A program made the position numbers and the translations under genes. From Chrysomallon squamiferum (Eukaryota; Mollusca; Gastropoda; Neomphalida; Peltospiridae), in NCBI GenBank assembly GCA_012295275.1, contig CM022672.1, positions 27,769,472 through 27,833,471 of the forward strand: DNA of 64,000 bases, given 5' to 3'. Shown piece after piece: positions 48,070 to 58,537 of this stretch (the first letter of the stretch is position 1; every line of letters begins with the position of its first letter). The notes beneath the pieces were generated by a model. That model saw only the letters and a program-made list of their open reading frames with translations, made no database searches and was not told the origin of the DNA.

Positions 48070-48850
48070 AAAGTATGTGGTTACGGCTTTCTGCTTGTTC
48101 TTTATTTAATATGTTTATTTTATCCTATTTTTATTTTTTTAAATTATTTTTTTTAAAACTCAGTGTCATAACATCCATGCTTTAATGAAATGTTAACTTC
48201 TCACTGTTATTTTCTTCTTGGACTGTTTTAATTCCTTATTGTGGGAATTCACTAATTGTGCCTTAGTTTTCCCATAATACAGATTAAAGTAGATTATTCA
48301 AGATATATATTTTAGAATTCAGTTTTATCTCTGGTGTAATTTTCTGTCCTTTCAAAATTAATAAATTGCAACATCAGTACTCCTCTTTGTACTGACTGTT
48401 TCTTACATCATTCATTAAAGACTGCCTTAACTGATGTCTTATAAGTCTGTGGGAAGGCTGTAATGTTATGTTATGTTATGTCTTGTTTAGAGTAGCTTAT
48501 GGAGCAACAGCTTTTTCTCTCCATTATCATTACAGTGCAAAGAAAAATGAAGACTGAAATCAGTAAGAGTTTATTTTACAATCTGTATTTTTATGTTTTT
48601 TATTGTTAGCATTTAAAAAAAATAATAATAAAAAAATAGTGGTATTGCCTTTGTTATTCATTGCTGTACACATAATGTCAATTTTATTATTTTAACTCCA
48701 CATGTTTTTGTTTTCATCATTGTTGTTTTTATATTTTGTGCTAATACTTTTTATTGTTAGCATTTTGTTAGTGCTAAATTTGTTTTAATTCATTAATCAA
48801 AATTGTGGTTGTAAATGTACAAATTGAGTGGATGTTTTAATGTATTATTT
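48070..48850 (+). repeat. Third, diverged copy of the 1.5-kb duplication
   Basis: Order-conserved matches to copies A and B include GTTAACTTCTCACTG, CAGATTAAAGTAGAT, CTCTGGTGTAATTTTCT and TTAGCATTTTGTTA. Large parts are missing. Confidence 0.75.
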
Positions 48851-49013
48851 TTAAAATATGGCTATTACTAGTTATCCTGGTTTTAAAAAAAATTAATAAT
48901 GTTGCACAGATCGATATTTGTAAGTACATTCATCTCAACCAACTGATTTGTTTTTAAATAAAATATATATAAAATGTGCCTTTTTTAATTATTTAATTTA
49001 TTATTATTATTAT

Positions 49014-49037
49014 TAGTAGTAGTAGTAGTATTAGTAT

Positions 49038-49075
<38 letters not shown>
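49014..49075. repeat. (TAG)n microsatellite
   Basis: Imperfect TAG triplets; complementary CTA triplets follow near 49138-49150. Confidence 0.9.
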
Positions 49076-49342
49076 ATAGTAAATTAGTTTTTAATTCTAA
49101 TTTCAATTTTACTGCTACTAATAATACAACAACAACAACTACTACTACTATTATCATTATTATTGTTAATATCTTTTACTAAAAATTAAAATCACATAAT
49201 TGCAATCGAATTAATAATGAAAATAAAGCACAATCTCAGTTCAGGTTTGCAAAGATTGATTACTTCCCCTTTCTTTATATATAAATATATAATGAAATAA
49301 CCAAAAAATAAAATAAAATCAATAAAATAGTAGTAGTAGTAG

Positions 49343-49381
49343 CTGAGAATGGCAAAAGATTGCCAGGAGAGAAAGAGGTAA
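49343..49381 (+). pseudogene. Mini-exon, plus-strand copy 1
   Basis: After the TAG acceptor it reads LRMAKDCQERKR and stops. It aligns to the start of the long copies (V/L at 1, K at 5, D/E at 6, C at 7). Confidence 0.35.
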
Positions 49382-49527
49382 TGAACATGAAGACAGAAAT
49401 GCACAGATGAAGCAGTTTTCAGGACGCTCGTTAATCTGGAATGAGTTTTCATTTTCTTTCTGGTTGGGAGTGTATTTTATGCATTATAATGTAGTCTTAA
49501 GAAAATAATGTTCTTTATAATCCGTAG

Positions 49528-49569
49528 CTGAGAATGGCAAAAGACTGCCAGGAGAGAAAAACGTCATGA
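49528..49569 (+). pseudogene. Mini-exon, plus-strand copy 2
   Basis: It reads LRMAKDCQERKTS and stops. The KDC and RKTS positions align with KEC and KNTS of the minus-strand copy at 2556-2669. Confidence 0.4.
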
Positions 49570-49734
49570 AGATGAAGATAGAAATACAGAGATGAAGCAG
49601 CTTTCAGGGCGCTGGTTAATCACGAAAGGATTTTCATCTTCTTTAGGGTTGTCGGCATATGGGTTGGGAGTGTATTATATGCATTATAATGTTGTCGTAA
49701 GACTATTAATAATGTTCTGCTTTATAATCCGTAG

Positions 49735-49773
49735 GTGAAAACGGAAAAGACTGGAAGTAGAGAAAGGCTTTAG
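49735..49773 (+). pseudogene. Mini-exon, plus-strand copy 3
   Basis: It reads VKTEKTGSRERL and stops; the most diverged member of this array. Confidence 0.3.
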
Positions 49774-49940
49774 AAAGATGAAGAGAGGAATTGCCAGATG
49801 AAGAAGAATTCAGGGCGCTCGCTAATCTGGAATGGGTTTTAATTTTCTTTAAGTTTGCCGGCACTTGGCTTGGGAGTGTATTATCTGCATTATAATGTTG
49901 TCGTAAGCCTCTTAATAATGTTCTGCTTTATAATCAGTAG

Positions 49941-49988
49941 GTGAGGAAGACAAAACACTGCCATGAGACTAAGACATCAGGAAGATGA
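49941..49988 (+). pseudogene. Mini-exon, plus-strand copy 4
   Basis: It reads VRKTKHCHETKTSGR and stops. It aligns over its full length to VKQMKECYRKNTSPK of the minus-strand copy at 2556-2669. Confidence 0.4.
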
Positions 49989-50147
49989 AGAGAAGAATTC
50001 ACAGATGAAGCAGCTTTCAGGGCGCTCGTTAATCAGGATTGGGTTTTCATTTTCTTTAGGGTTGCCGGCATTTGGGTTAGGAGTGTATTATCTGCATTTT
50101 AATGTAGTCGTAAGACTCTCAGTAATGTTCTGCTTGATAATCAGTAG

Positions 50148-50225
50148 GTGAGGAAGACAAAAGACTACCATGAGAGGAAGATATCAGCTAAATGGTTAGC
50201 AAAAATGCCTTTAGAATTTTTTTGA
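50148..50225 (+). CDS. Mini-exon, plus-strand copy 5, longest
   Basis: 26 codons including TGA after a TCAGTAG acceptor. It reads VRKTKDYHERKISAKW and continues LAKMPLEFF. It aligns without gaps to the minus-strand copy at 2556-2669 through SxKWxxxMPxxF. Unknown family; basic and tryptophan-containing. With an upstream gene body it could be an alternative last exon. Confidence 0.42.
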   Translation: MRKTKDYHERKISAKWLAKMPLEFF

Positions 50226-50256
50226 AGAAATTAATAAAATGTAAATGTGAAAATAA

Positions 50257-50440
50257 AATCTATATGGGCCAACAACAAAGACAGGAGAGTCGTATGAAAC
50301 TATAACAGCTGAGGAAAGAAGAAAACATGAATCAAGTAGAGAAGCAACAGGCAAAGAAAATAACGTTGAGGAACAGATTGGAGGAAACATTTAAAAATTT
50401 AGACGTGGACAGCCTCTGTGGAATTTTCTGTTCTCTCTGA
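50257..50440 (+). CDS. Exon-like open segment, two overlapping frames
   Basis: One frame, open from after a stop at 50254 to TAA at 50394, reads NLYGPTTKTGESYETITAEE and then a charged stretch (RRKHESSREATGKENN). A second frame starts at ATG 50327 and reads MNQVEKQQAKKITLRNRLEE then FKNLDVDSL, stopping near 50440. Purine-rich, amino-acid-like composition suggests a real exon in one frame, but I cannot tell which and recognise no domain. Confidence 0.3.
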
Positions 50441-50446
50441 TTACAA

Positions 50447-50662
50447 ATGGGAAATTCAGGCGGTAGTATCATTTGCCATACAGGGATTGAGGATGGTGAA
50501 AGAAGAAGATATAATGGAAAGATAGAGAAGATTACATGCAAGGGGAAGAAATATGTTGCAGCCTACTGGGGTCCAAATGAATCTTACGCAGATGCATTAG
50601 ACTACTGTATGAACATTCATGCTCTTTCTGGTGATCTTACTGATGTTGATCTGACGGTTTAA
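50447..50662 (+). CDS. 71-residue hypothetical protein or terminal exon
   Basis: The open frame runs from ATG 50447 (MGNSGGSIICHTGIEDGE) to TAA. An acceptor-like AAATTCAG lies 8-15 bases into it, so it may be a last exon and not start at the ATG. The C-terminal half (KKYVAAYWGPNESYADALDY, CMNIHALSGDL, DVDLTV) is well mixed in composition with three cysteines. It looks like genuine protein, unlike the low-complexity frames elsewhere. It follows the plus-strand mini-exon array by about 220 bp. Downstream sequence resembles a 3' UTR. I do not recognise the family. Confidence 0.45.
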   Translation: MGNSGGSIICHTGIEDGERRRYNGKIEKITCKGKKYVAAYWGPNESYADALDYCMNIHALSGDLTDVDLTV

Positions 50663-51362
50663 TATTTTGTTTTATGAACTCTAGTAGTTTTGAATTTGTA
50701 TCCCATTTGAAATTTCAAGTAGACACTTCATTTTTATTTCATAACAATTTGCATAACGTTCACTATTGCTGGCTGGAAGTTTTGATGACTTCGGTTTTGG
50801 TTTTATTTAAATCTTTAAGAGATTTCCATTCGGTGGAACATATAATATTGTTATCAACAGCGGCATGCACAGGTTTTGTGAATTCTGTTGGAAAAATAAG
50901 TTAGACTTTTTGGTTTATCTTTCCTTTTCTGCAAGTGTTCTCCTAAGATAAAATTGTACTTGACCAAAAGTCTGATTATTCTTCAAGTTTACTGTATTTC
51001 ATTAATTGTTTCCTCAATGTTAGATAAAAAATACATATTCCTTTGTTTTGCACCTTGAGCTCCAAAACAAGGCGGGGTAGTTTCAAGAACACTTAATTTA
51101 GAATTTGACAATTATTTGTTGTTTATAGTTTAAAGAGAAGTAAATCTGCCACTGTTGCAATCTTTGAATGCATTTTATTTTGGTCACATTGCATTTGAAG
51201 GTAGATAAATGACATGGTTGGCCATTTAACACACACACACCCTGAGGGGCGAAAAATCAATCTTTGAAGTAAAACTATGAGCCAGTGCAAAAACTCAACT
51301 AGTGTTGTGAACAATTTATCGACATCTTTCAAATAACATTTTTGATATAATATTGTGATGTG

Positions 51363-51402
<40 letters not shown>

Positions 51403-51623
51403 CATTTTGATATCGTTTTTATACATTTGTAATACATGAAAAAAAGTCATTGTCATTGTTATCTTCATGTATTATATATATTACATAAAAGGACTACAAG
51501 CATTTGATGTTTAACAATACATAAACTCAGATAATCCTTTGAGTCTACTCCAGAAAGGTGTTGCTGGTATTGATTAGGAGCAATACAATGTGTATGTAAA
51601 TCATGAGACTAAAGACGGTTAAA
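50663..51623. other. Possible 3' UTR then AT-rich sequence
   Basis: No further coding exon seen. An (AT)n microsatellite lies at 51366-51399. Confidence 0.5.
51366..51399. repeat. (AT)n microsatellite
   Basis: 17 TA dinucleotides. Confidence 0.95.
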
Positions 51624-52059
51624 GGCACAGCTGTGATAAGTGTCAATGGATAAACAAAAGAATTTTCTTGGCTTTGGGTTTGTACTAGTTGTGATTTGAC
51701 AGCAAACAAAAGTTACCTATCATACCACCATTGTTAATGTTTTCTCTGATGGAGCAAATCAACACTTGAAACAAAAATAGCCTAAGTTTTAAAACTGAAC
51801 ACTTGATGATTTTACGATAAAAAAGTGTTACTGGTACTTAGATTCACAGAATACACTGCACTGTTTTGTAGCAAAGTTTGATTACGATTTTTAATTCGCC
51901 ATTTACCGCAATGTTTTTAAAATCAAAACACGAAGTTAATTTGTTTATTTCTGAACGTATTCATATTATAATTTACATACAGTAGAAATCAGAACACAGG
52001 AGAAAAAAATGTAAACATTTTAAATAGCGGCAGTTTTTTTTTTAGTTGAACATAAAAAA

Positions 52060-52740
52060 TACGGCGATTTGGCCCGGATAGAGGGATAGGAAACAATTCA
52101 CAGCGATTTCGCTGCGCACGTGCTATTTACATTATGTATACCGTACTATACGCTAAAAGTAGGAACACTGAAACCAAAGAATTTAAAATATAAACAACAT
52201 ATAAATATAAACATAGCTAGACCTTTCTACAATTTATGGCGATTTCGCTAACACGTGCTTTCAACTGCGGAGCTGTTCCACGGCACACTATAGTGTCGCA
52301 CATTGTTTGAAAGGTAATTGAATAACTTCAAAAACATGCTTCCTACATGTCATTAACAACATAAACAACATAGAAATATAATCATTTTAAATAGCAGCAG
52401 TTCTTTAGCGATATCGTTACACACGTGGTATTCATACTTTATTTCTACCGTTCTACAGGCTAAAAGTAGGAATACTGAAGAAAAACATACAAGTTTTTAA
52501 AAATATAAACATCAAAACAACATATAAATATAATCATTTTAAACAGCGCCAATGCTTACTAGTTCTAATAAAATGTACGGCGATTTGGCCCAGTGTAAAT
52601 CGTAATTTATGACGCTTTCGCTACGCACGTGCGACTTTCAAATGCTGAACTGTTCAACGACGAAGATGACACACCGAGATGTCGCACACTGTATGAAACT
52701 ATGAAACTGAAAGGTAACTGAATGAGCTTTAATTTGACTT
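52060..52740 (+). promoter_or_regulatory. Cluster of four palindrome + CACGTG motifs, copy 1
   Basis: Four CACGTG E-boxes lie at 52117, 52252, 52422 and 52626. Each is preceded by a (near-)palindrome of the type AGCGANNTCGCT with a 2-3 base spacer (AGCGATTTCGCT, GGCGATTTCGCT, AGCGATATCGTT, GACGCTTTCGCT). The cluster comprises two diverged tandem units; CTAAAAGTAGGAA(C/T)ACTGAA and GTCGCACA(T/C)TGT recur once in each. ACGGCGATTTGGCCC occurs at 52061 and 52577. This is bHLH-site-like, but binding is only inferred. It may simply be part of a mobile element. Confidence 0.5.
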
Positions 52741-55054
52741 TGAGTTTCTTGCTTCGTAGGCGTTATTCTAAAAATAAGCCAGTTCGAAGGCAAGGAATAT
52801 ACATTTGTGGATTATATGACATGCACGTTGTTAGAAATATCGAACTCTGACCTTCCATGGAGCGACTTTCGCGTGGTTAAGCCAGGCGTATGTAGAGCGG
52901 TGCCGCTTTAGGGCTGTTTACAACGGGCGGGGCAGTTTTGTTTAGCCCCAGCACGTTTAACACTCTCGTACAAACTACTGATTTAACACACAACAGCATA
53001 ATAATATGTATTTCCGTATATTTGTTTTTAATGGTATGTTTTAAAGAAGGAATATGGGAGAGGAGGAAAATGGACAAAATCTGCACTTTTAATAGCTGTC
53101 CAGTTATGTTTGTTAGGTTACTGGTACCTTAATAACTTCATTTTAATTTTTACAAATATAATCGATAACAGAGACTGGCATCTGACTTCACTGAATATTT
53201 CATCATGAAAGCTTGATTATTAACAAAGATAGAGAGGAAAGTGTTAAAATATAGCAAACCTCTATTGACTTAGTGTTTAACTGGACGAAAATAAGTGCTT
53301 ATTAGGGGGTTTGAAATTGCTGATACTTCCTTAATTTTCAACATATTCACTTGATTTTGGTGTCATTTTAAAGGGTTTACAAGCTCTACCCAACTGTGTT
53401 ATTTGTTTTCAGATTGGAAAAGACTTATTAACAGTGCAATGTATTGTTTTTCATGCTGTGGTTATATGGGATGAAAAAAAAAAAGCCACTTTCATACAGC
53501 ATTCGTGTTATTGCTTTAGACAATACATAGAAAATTTCAAAATTTGTAACAGTCAGGGAACAACCACAGTGATATCGTCAGACACAAAAAGCATGGACCA
53601 ACAGGAACAATAACTCGTAACGGCACAAACTGCGTCTGCTCAAAAATGGCTCCAGATTTCTCCAATTTAATGGTTCCTTTCTCACTGGTTCTGACACGAG
53701 AAACACTGCCAATTAGAAAAATTAATACATTAATCTTATAAAAAAATGTAGAATTTCAGTTTATTATGCAAACATTTGCACAATAATAATCCAGTTTGAA
53801 AAGTTTGATTAAGTTGAAAACGTAGTTAGGAAAGGTGTTGTACATCTTGGTTTAGTAACAACCATCCTTACCTTTATTAGTGTAAATCACAAAACAAAAA
53901 AGAAAATGGACGTAAAAAGTTTGAATTTGATAGTTTTAAAACCCTATGTGACGATTTCCGTGCGTACACGGAAATTTCCGATCGAAATTCAAGACGCCGG
54001 TCAGTTTTTTAACATTTTGATTTTCAGAAAACCTCTGTTGGCAAAACAGGGAAATAAACTCCTTAATTATAACTTAGAGAAACTGAAACTTACTTACTAA
54101 ATATATAAATAAATAGCATTTCTTAAGTTCGAAAATTCCTTTTACCTTTTCTGTTTTTCTTCTTAATTAGATAAAAGATAACTGAAAAGTAAAGTGTAAG
54201 GGATAGTTTAAACAGAAGACTGGCAAAGTTGCTGATGTCAGTTTGCACGTGGGGATTGTTATACAACTCACAGCATTTTTCTTCTTCTTTAATTTCTCCT
54301 GTTTTTTTCTATCTTGACTTTGGACTTTTAAACATTCACGCCTTCTCCTGAAGTAGTTTCAAATATGTCCTAGAAAAACAAACCTGCTAAATTATATAAA
54401 TGTTTGCACACGAGGGGGGAAAAATCAGCTCCATCCCAGACGGATTGTAGAGGTTTTGTGGTTTCTTTCTAATTTGATTTTTTATTATTTTCTTTTCTTT
54501 TTTCGTATTAATGTGATCTTCTGCAATCAACTTGACAAAAAGACACAAAAAATCATATTTTGTTCTATATCATATCACTTTCAGTAAATGTTTGATATTT
54601 GTGGGATTTTTATTTCTTTCCTTAATTTATTAATTTGTTGGGGTTTTTTATGTTTGTTTTTATATATTTTTTTAAATATTATTATTTTCAAGCATGGGAC
54701 AACTTACCCCAAAATTCGCCTGTATTGACAACAACAACAAGAACAATAACAAGAACAATAACAATAAGAAGAAGAAGTAGAAGAAGAAGCTATTTAGCTT
54801 ATTCCCTGATTTCATTTAGCATATTTTTCATGTTTTGTTACATATTTATGAGTAGAATATTTTCTCTGTGATGGTGTCTGCCTGAAACCCACTGATTTTC
54901 TCTTGTCAAAATTTCCATTCGATGTGCGAGAGCCTTTGTCAGAATAACTTGCATTCATTTACAAATTTATGTTTTTAACATATACACACAACACAAATTT
55001 ATATATGTATATGGTGATTTCCCTCTAGGTCACTTTCCCCCGTGACAATTCTTC

Positions 55055-55206
55055 TCCTGCTGCACAAATAACAACATCGAGGGCTGGCATGGCTGCAAGT
55101 ATAAGGTGTCATCATCCAAATATCTGGCAGTTTCTGGATGTTCTGAAAAAAGAACAATCCCTCAGTGCTGTAACCTGCACCAGACACTGGTGAGAAGCCC
55201 CACCAC
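55055..55206 (+). pseudogene. MULE transposase remnant, 5' part, copy 1
   Basis: One frame reads TNNNIEGWHGCKYKVS. After a frameshift a second reads HHPNIWQFLDVLKKEQSLS. The pattern (T)NN.(I/L)EGWH...(H)P.(I)W.F(L)..L..EQ is characteristic of the C-terminal part of Mutator-like (MULE) transposases. The frameshift and the inserted hAT element immediately downstream show it is inactive. Confidence 0.82.
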
Positions 55207-55828
55207 CAGGGCCGGGTTGAGACCCTTAGAGGCCCTAAGCACTAAAAAATGTTGGTGCTCCCATACATTTGTAAATCAAAATATAAGCAATGTTTAACAA
55301 TAAACTGAAATAATTTTACAATGTTCTATCAAAAAAGGCTGGAATAAACAAAACTAAATAGTACTGAAAAAGAATTGTTCGTAAACTGAATGAATTAAAA
55401 AGATATCCAAGAAGAGAATTAAACGCATTCAAAACATATAAAACATACTTACATTTTAATAGATTAAACAGCCAGGGCTGAGTGTCCTGTTGTAATAGTC
55501 ATTAAACAATTTAAGGCAAGAATGAGGTAATGAATTCACATGCGACTAACACCAGTGACAGTTGGCAACTGAACTAGGAACTTGCGCTGTTTCAAATGCG
55601 TACTAGACTTGTGTTAAAACTTGTATAACTTCCAATCTGCCAGCTCAGAGTACTTTATTTTGCACGATAAACATGACAACACAGGAGAGAACGCTTTATA
55701 AACAGAACCTACTCATTTTTCATTAAATTTTGAAAATGTCTATACATTTAATTAATTTAATAATTTAAATGCTTCCCTTGATGCCCTAAGCACGTGCTTA
55801 TTTTGCTTATAGGGTTAATCCACCACTG
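55207..55828 (+). mobile_element. Non-autonomous hAT-type element, copy 1
   Basis: It begins CAGGGCCGGGTTGAG and ends GGGTTAATCCACCACTG (reverse complement CAGTGGTGGATTAACCC), hAT-like termini. CCCTAAGCAC lies inside both ends in inverted arrangement. It is flanked by CCCACCAC and CCCACTAC, an 8-bp target duplication with one mismatch. No transposase ORF is present in its 622 bp. Removing it rejoins the two MULE remnants. Confidence 0.88.
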
Positions 55829-55985
55829 CCCACTACCACAACGTCGCGTCTACAGGGACATCACCCAGCAGCTTCAGACTCTGGTCACAGACTACGGCAA
55901 CCGAGATCGCTTGGACCTTCTCCGTGTTGTTGCTCACTGTCCAAACAGTTATGTAACTACGTGTAATATGAAATGTTTAAAATAA
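55829..55985 (+). pseudogene. MULE transposase remnant, 3' part, copy 1
   Basis: The open segment reads QRRVYRDITQQLQTLVTDYG, then NRDRLDLLRVVAHCPNSY and a tail ending MKCLK with TAA. This fits the helical C-terminal tail of MULE proteins. It is separated from its 5' part by the hAT insertion. Confidence 0.7.
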
Positions 55986-56074
55986 ACAGTTTATATTATA
56001 TACAACATTCTTTTTATATCCTATGAAGCCGTACAAGAGATCAATTATCCTTGGCATTGTAGGCAGAGCGAATT

Positions 56075-56180
56075 GTCACGGGGGAAATGACCATGTGGGG
56101 AAATCACCAGGGGGGGGGAAATGATCGGGGAAAATTACCGGGGAATTAACTGGGGGAATATCCATGGGGTAAATGCCCTA
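56075..56180 (+). repeat. G-rich degenerate minisatellite, copy 1
   Basis: Units of about 15-20 bp of the type GGGGAAAT(G/C)ACCA, with G runs of 4-9. The second segmental copy (63760-63862) differs in G-run length. Confidence 0.85.
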
Positions 56181-56330
56181 TAAATTTCACCTTCCACTCT
56201 GAAGTGTTTGCTCGCATTTCAAAACACACGAATAACCATTGGTATGCTCTTGTATTCTTCAATTTTGTCGAAGATTTTTTTATTCATAAAAATTAATCAT
56301 AATCTAGTGTGAATTATTATTTTACATTTT

Positions 56331-57081
56331 CATCCCTTCACAAACAAACACACACATATTATTTGAAAAACATATTCATAAGGAAGCACCCATTTCACAT
56401 TTGTGCACCTGATGTTCTAATATCTGTAAATAAATAATAGAAGATTCATCTTCGATATACCGAAATAACAATATTATTTACTCAATATTTAGAGAATAAG
56501 ATATTTTTAGTTTCCTTTTTGTCATCCTTTTTCTCCAGTTCATATCTGAAGTTAAAAACCTTTTACTAATATTTTATTATCTTGTTAAACAGCTCTTCAG
56601 TAATTACTTTTTGTAATTTTTATGGCTATTTACATATTCCTGCTTATGAGGTTTCGTCTCTGGCGAAAAAAAGAGGAAATTTTGTTGAAAAGTGTAAAAA
56701 AAATCCCATTAACACAATGTTATTAATGTTATTAACGTACAAGTCTAAATTTAACTTCACTTTTTATGATTTATTTATTTTTATTTCTTCTTCTTATTTT
56801 TTAAATTAACGATATTAATTTACAACTGTTGTAAAAGCACAAAAAATACATTTGCATCCACTGATACAGAGAATGACCCTTTACCCAGATTGAACTAGTA
56901 ATAAGTTATTCAGTTTCCCTAAATTATCTAACGCATTTGGGTAATTTCTGTTAAGTATTTGAACTGCCACTTTTCAGTGCACCTATCTACGTTTTCTACT
57001 TGTCTGAAACACTTGTCGTTTTAGTTTCTTCTCTATTGAAGCAAACTTCAGGGGACAAACACATCTGCCGATAAAATTTGA
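56331..57081. other. AT-rich sequence, nothing recognised
   Basis: No supported gene. Depending on sequence beyond the window, the segmental duplication may extend into it. Confidence 0.5.
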
Positions 57082-57104
57082 TAATAATAATAATAATAAT
57101 AATA

Positions 57105-57145
<41 letters not shown>

Positions 57146-57200
57146 TAAATAAATAATAAAAAATAAAATAAAATAAAATAAAATAAAATAAAATAAAAAA
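57082..57200. repeat. (AAT)n and (AAAAT)n microsatellites
   Basis: AAT triplets to about 57145, then AAAAT/AAATA pentamers to about 57200. Confidence 0.93.
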
Positions 57201-57239
57201 AATAAAAATTATATAAAATTTTATGATAAAAATGTATTA

Positions 57240-58440
57240 TTTATTATGTAGTGTGTGTACTTTATATGAGAATTTTGTCCTTTGTGTGTTGTTTTGAATG
57301 TTGTGCTGTAATGATTTTTGTTCATTGTCCTGTCTGATATGTGTAATGTATGCATTTTGGTATGTGTCTTCTGATCTTGTATGTGTTTCAGTTTTGTGTT
57401 CCCTGTGCTGTTGCTGTCTATGTTTTATGTCCTGTGTGGTGTATAGTGTGTGTTGGTGTGTGTGTGCTATAAATGATACATTTGGGTTTTGTGTTATGCA
57501 GTATGTGTCCTGTGTGTGTTGTTTTGATTGTTGTGCTGAAATGTGTCTAGTCTGTGTATTGTGTATTTGTGTTGTTCTTGCATGAGTGTTTTTTCTTTGG
57601 TGTTGTCTGTGTGTCTGTTTTGTATCCCCCTGTGCTGTTGCTGTCTGAGTCTTTTCCTTGGAGATATTTGTATCTGTGTTTTATCCCCTTCGCTGCTGTT
57701 GTTTGTGTTTTATGTCCGGTATTGTGTGTAATTTGTGTGCTGTCTGTGAGTGTATATTGTGTGATGTGGTATGTTTTGTGGTGTCGTGTTTTGAATGCTA
57801 TGGTGTGAACATTTGCGTTCCTTTTCCTGTATGGTGTGTGCTATGTGTGCATTTCGATATGTTTGTTGTTCTCGCATGTTTGTGTTTTTGTTCGCAATTT
57901 GATATGTTTGTCTGTATTTTGTGTCTGATGTTGTATATGTGTTTGATTTTTGTATTCTGTGATGTTACTGTCTGAGTTTTTTATCCAATAATAGTTTTAT
58001 CTCTAATTTGTCCTCTCTGCTGAAGGTTTGTATATTTTGTCCCATATGGTGTGTGTACAGTGCCTATTGTATATGTTTGTTTTTGTCAAATGTTTTGAGT
58101 TTTGTGTTTGGTATGATCTGTATGTCTGTATATGTCTGTGTGATGTGTTCTGTTGTTTTTGGATTTGGTGTGTGATGTATGTTATGTTATGTATCATGGG
58201 CTGTCTGTTATGTAGGTATTGTGTTTTGTGTTGTTCTGTTTTGTGCACACCACACAGGCACCAAACACAACATGTACCACCTACACAATACAAAACAGAA
58301 CACAGAAGACAACCACTGCACAGTGTGGTGCTAGTGTGCATGTTGTGTGTTGAGAATTTGGTACATGGTATGTTTGGTGCATGTTTTGGTCTGGTACAAA
58401 AGCAAGTTTATTTTACACACTTATTATCGGTGTTAGATTC
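57240..58440 (+). repeat. T/G-strand-biased repeat block, copy 4
   Basis: CCTGTGCTGTTGCTGTCT cores near 57400 and 57628 are followed by TTTTATGTCC(T/G)G-type text. Near 58245-58320 the bias flips: a C/A-rich stretch (ACACAATACAAAACAGAACA) is the reverse complement of the local T/G text. This indicates a small inversion or hairpin. Confidence 0.85.
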
Positions 58441-58455
58441 CACTGTGAAATGAAG

Positions 58456-58457
<2 letters not shown>

Positions 58458-58534
<77 letters not shown>
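58458..58534. repeat. (CT)n microsatellite
   Basis: About 38 perfect CT dinucleotides. Confidence 0.97.

Positions 58535-58537
<3 letters not shown>

Larger units (their letters stand above)
49335..50230 (+). repeat. Tandem array of five mini-exon units, period about 206 bp
   Basis: Unit starts at 49339, 49524, 49731, 49937 and 50144 give spacings of 185, 207, 206 and 207. Each unit has an intron 3' end (TTCTGCTTTATAATC then (C/A)GTAG), an exon-like segment, then GGGTTTTCATTTTCTTTAGG and GTGTATTAT(C/A)TGCATT. The unit is a diverged relative, in opposite orientation, of the array at 1-3430. Confidence 0.88.
51624..56330 (+). repeat. Segmental duplication of at least 4.7 kb, copy 1
   Basis: From GGCACAGCTGTGATAAGTGT onward this matches 59307-64000 almost base for base with an offset of about 7684. 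The differences I saw are mostly one-base homopolymer indels plus a few substitutions: T/C near 52416, T/C near 54157, and TTCATTTAG versus TTACTTAG near 54813. It includes the composite motif cluster, MULE remnant, hAT insertion and G-rich repeat, so all of these predate the duplication. Confidence 0.97.

Noticed and set aside
52877-53132. Overlapping ORFs on both strands (69 and 64 codons), repeated at 60561-60816
   Set aside because: Their conservation is explained by the whole segment being a recent duplication. No motif, and the two strands overlap.
58003-58453. 141-codon plus and 112-codon minus ORFs
   Set aside because: They fall in the T/G repeat block and its flipped patch; composition explains the openness.
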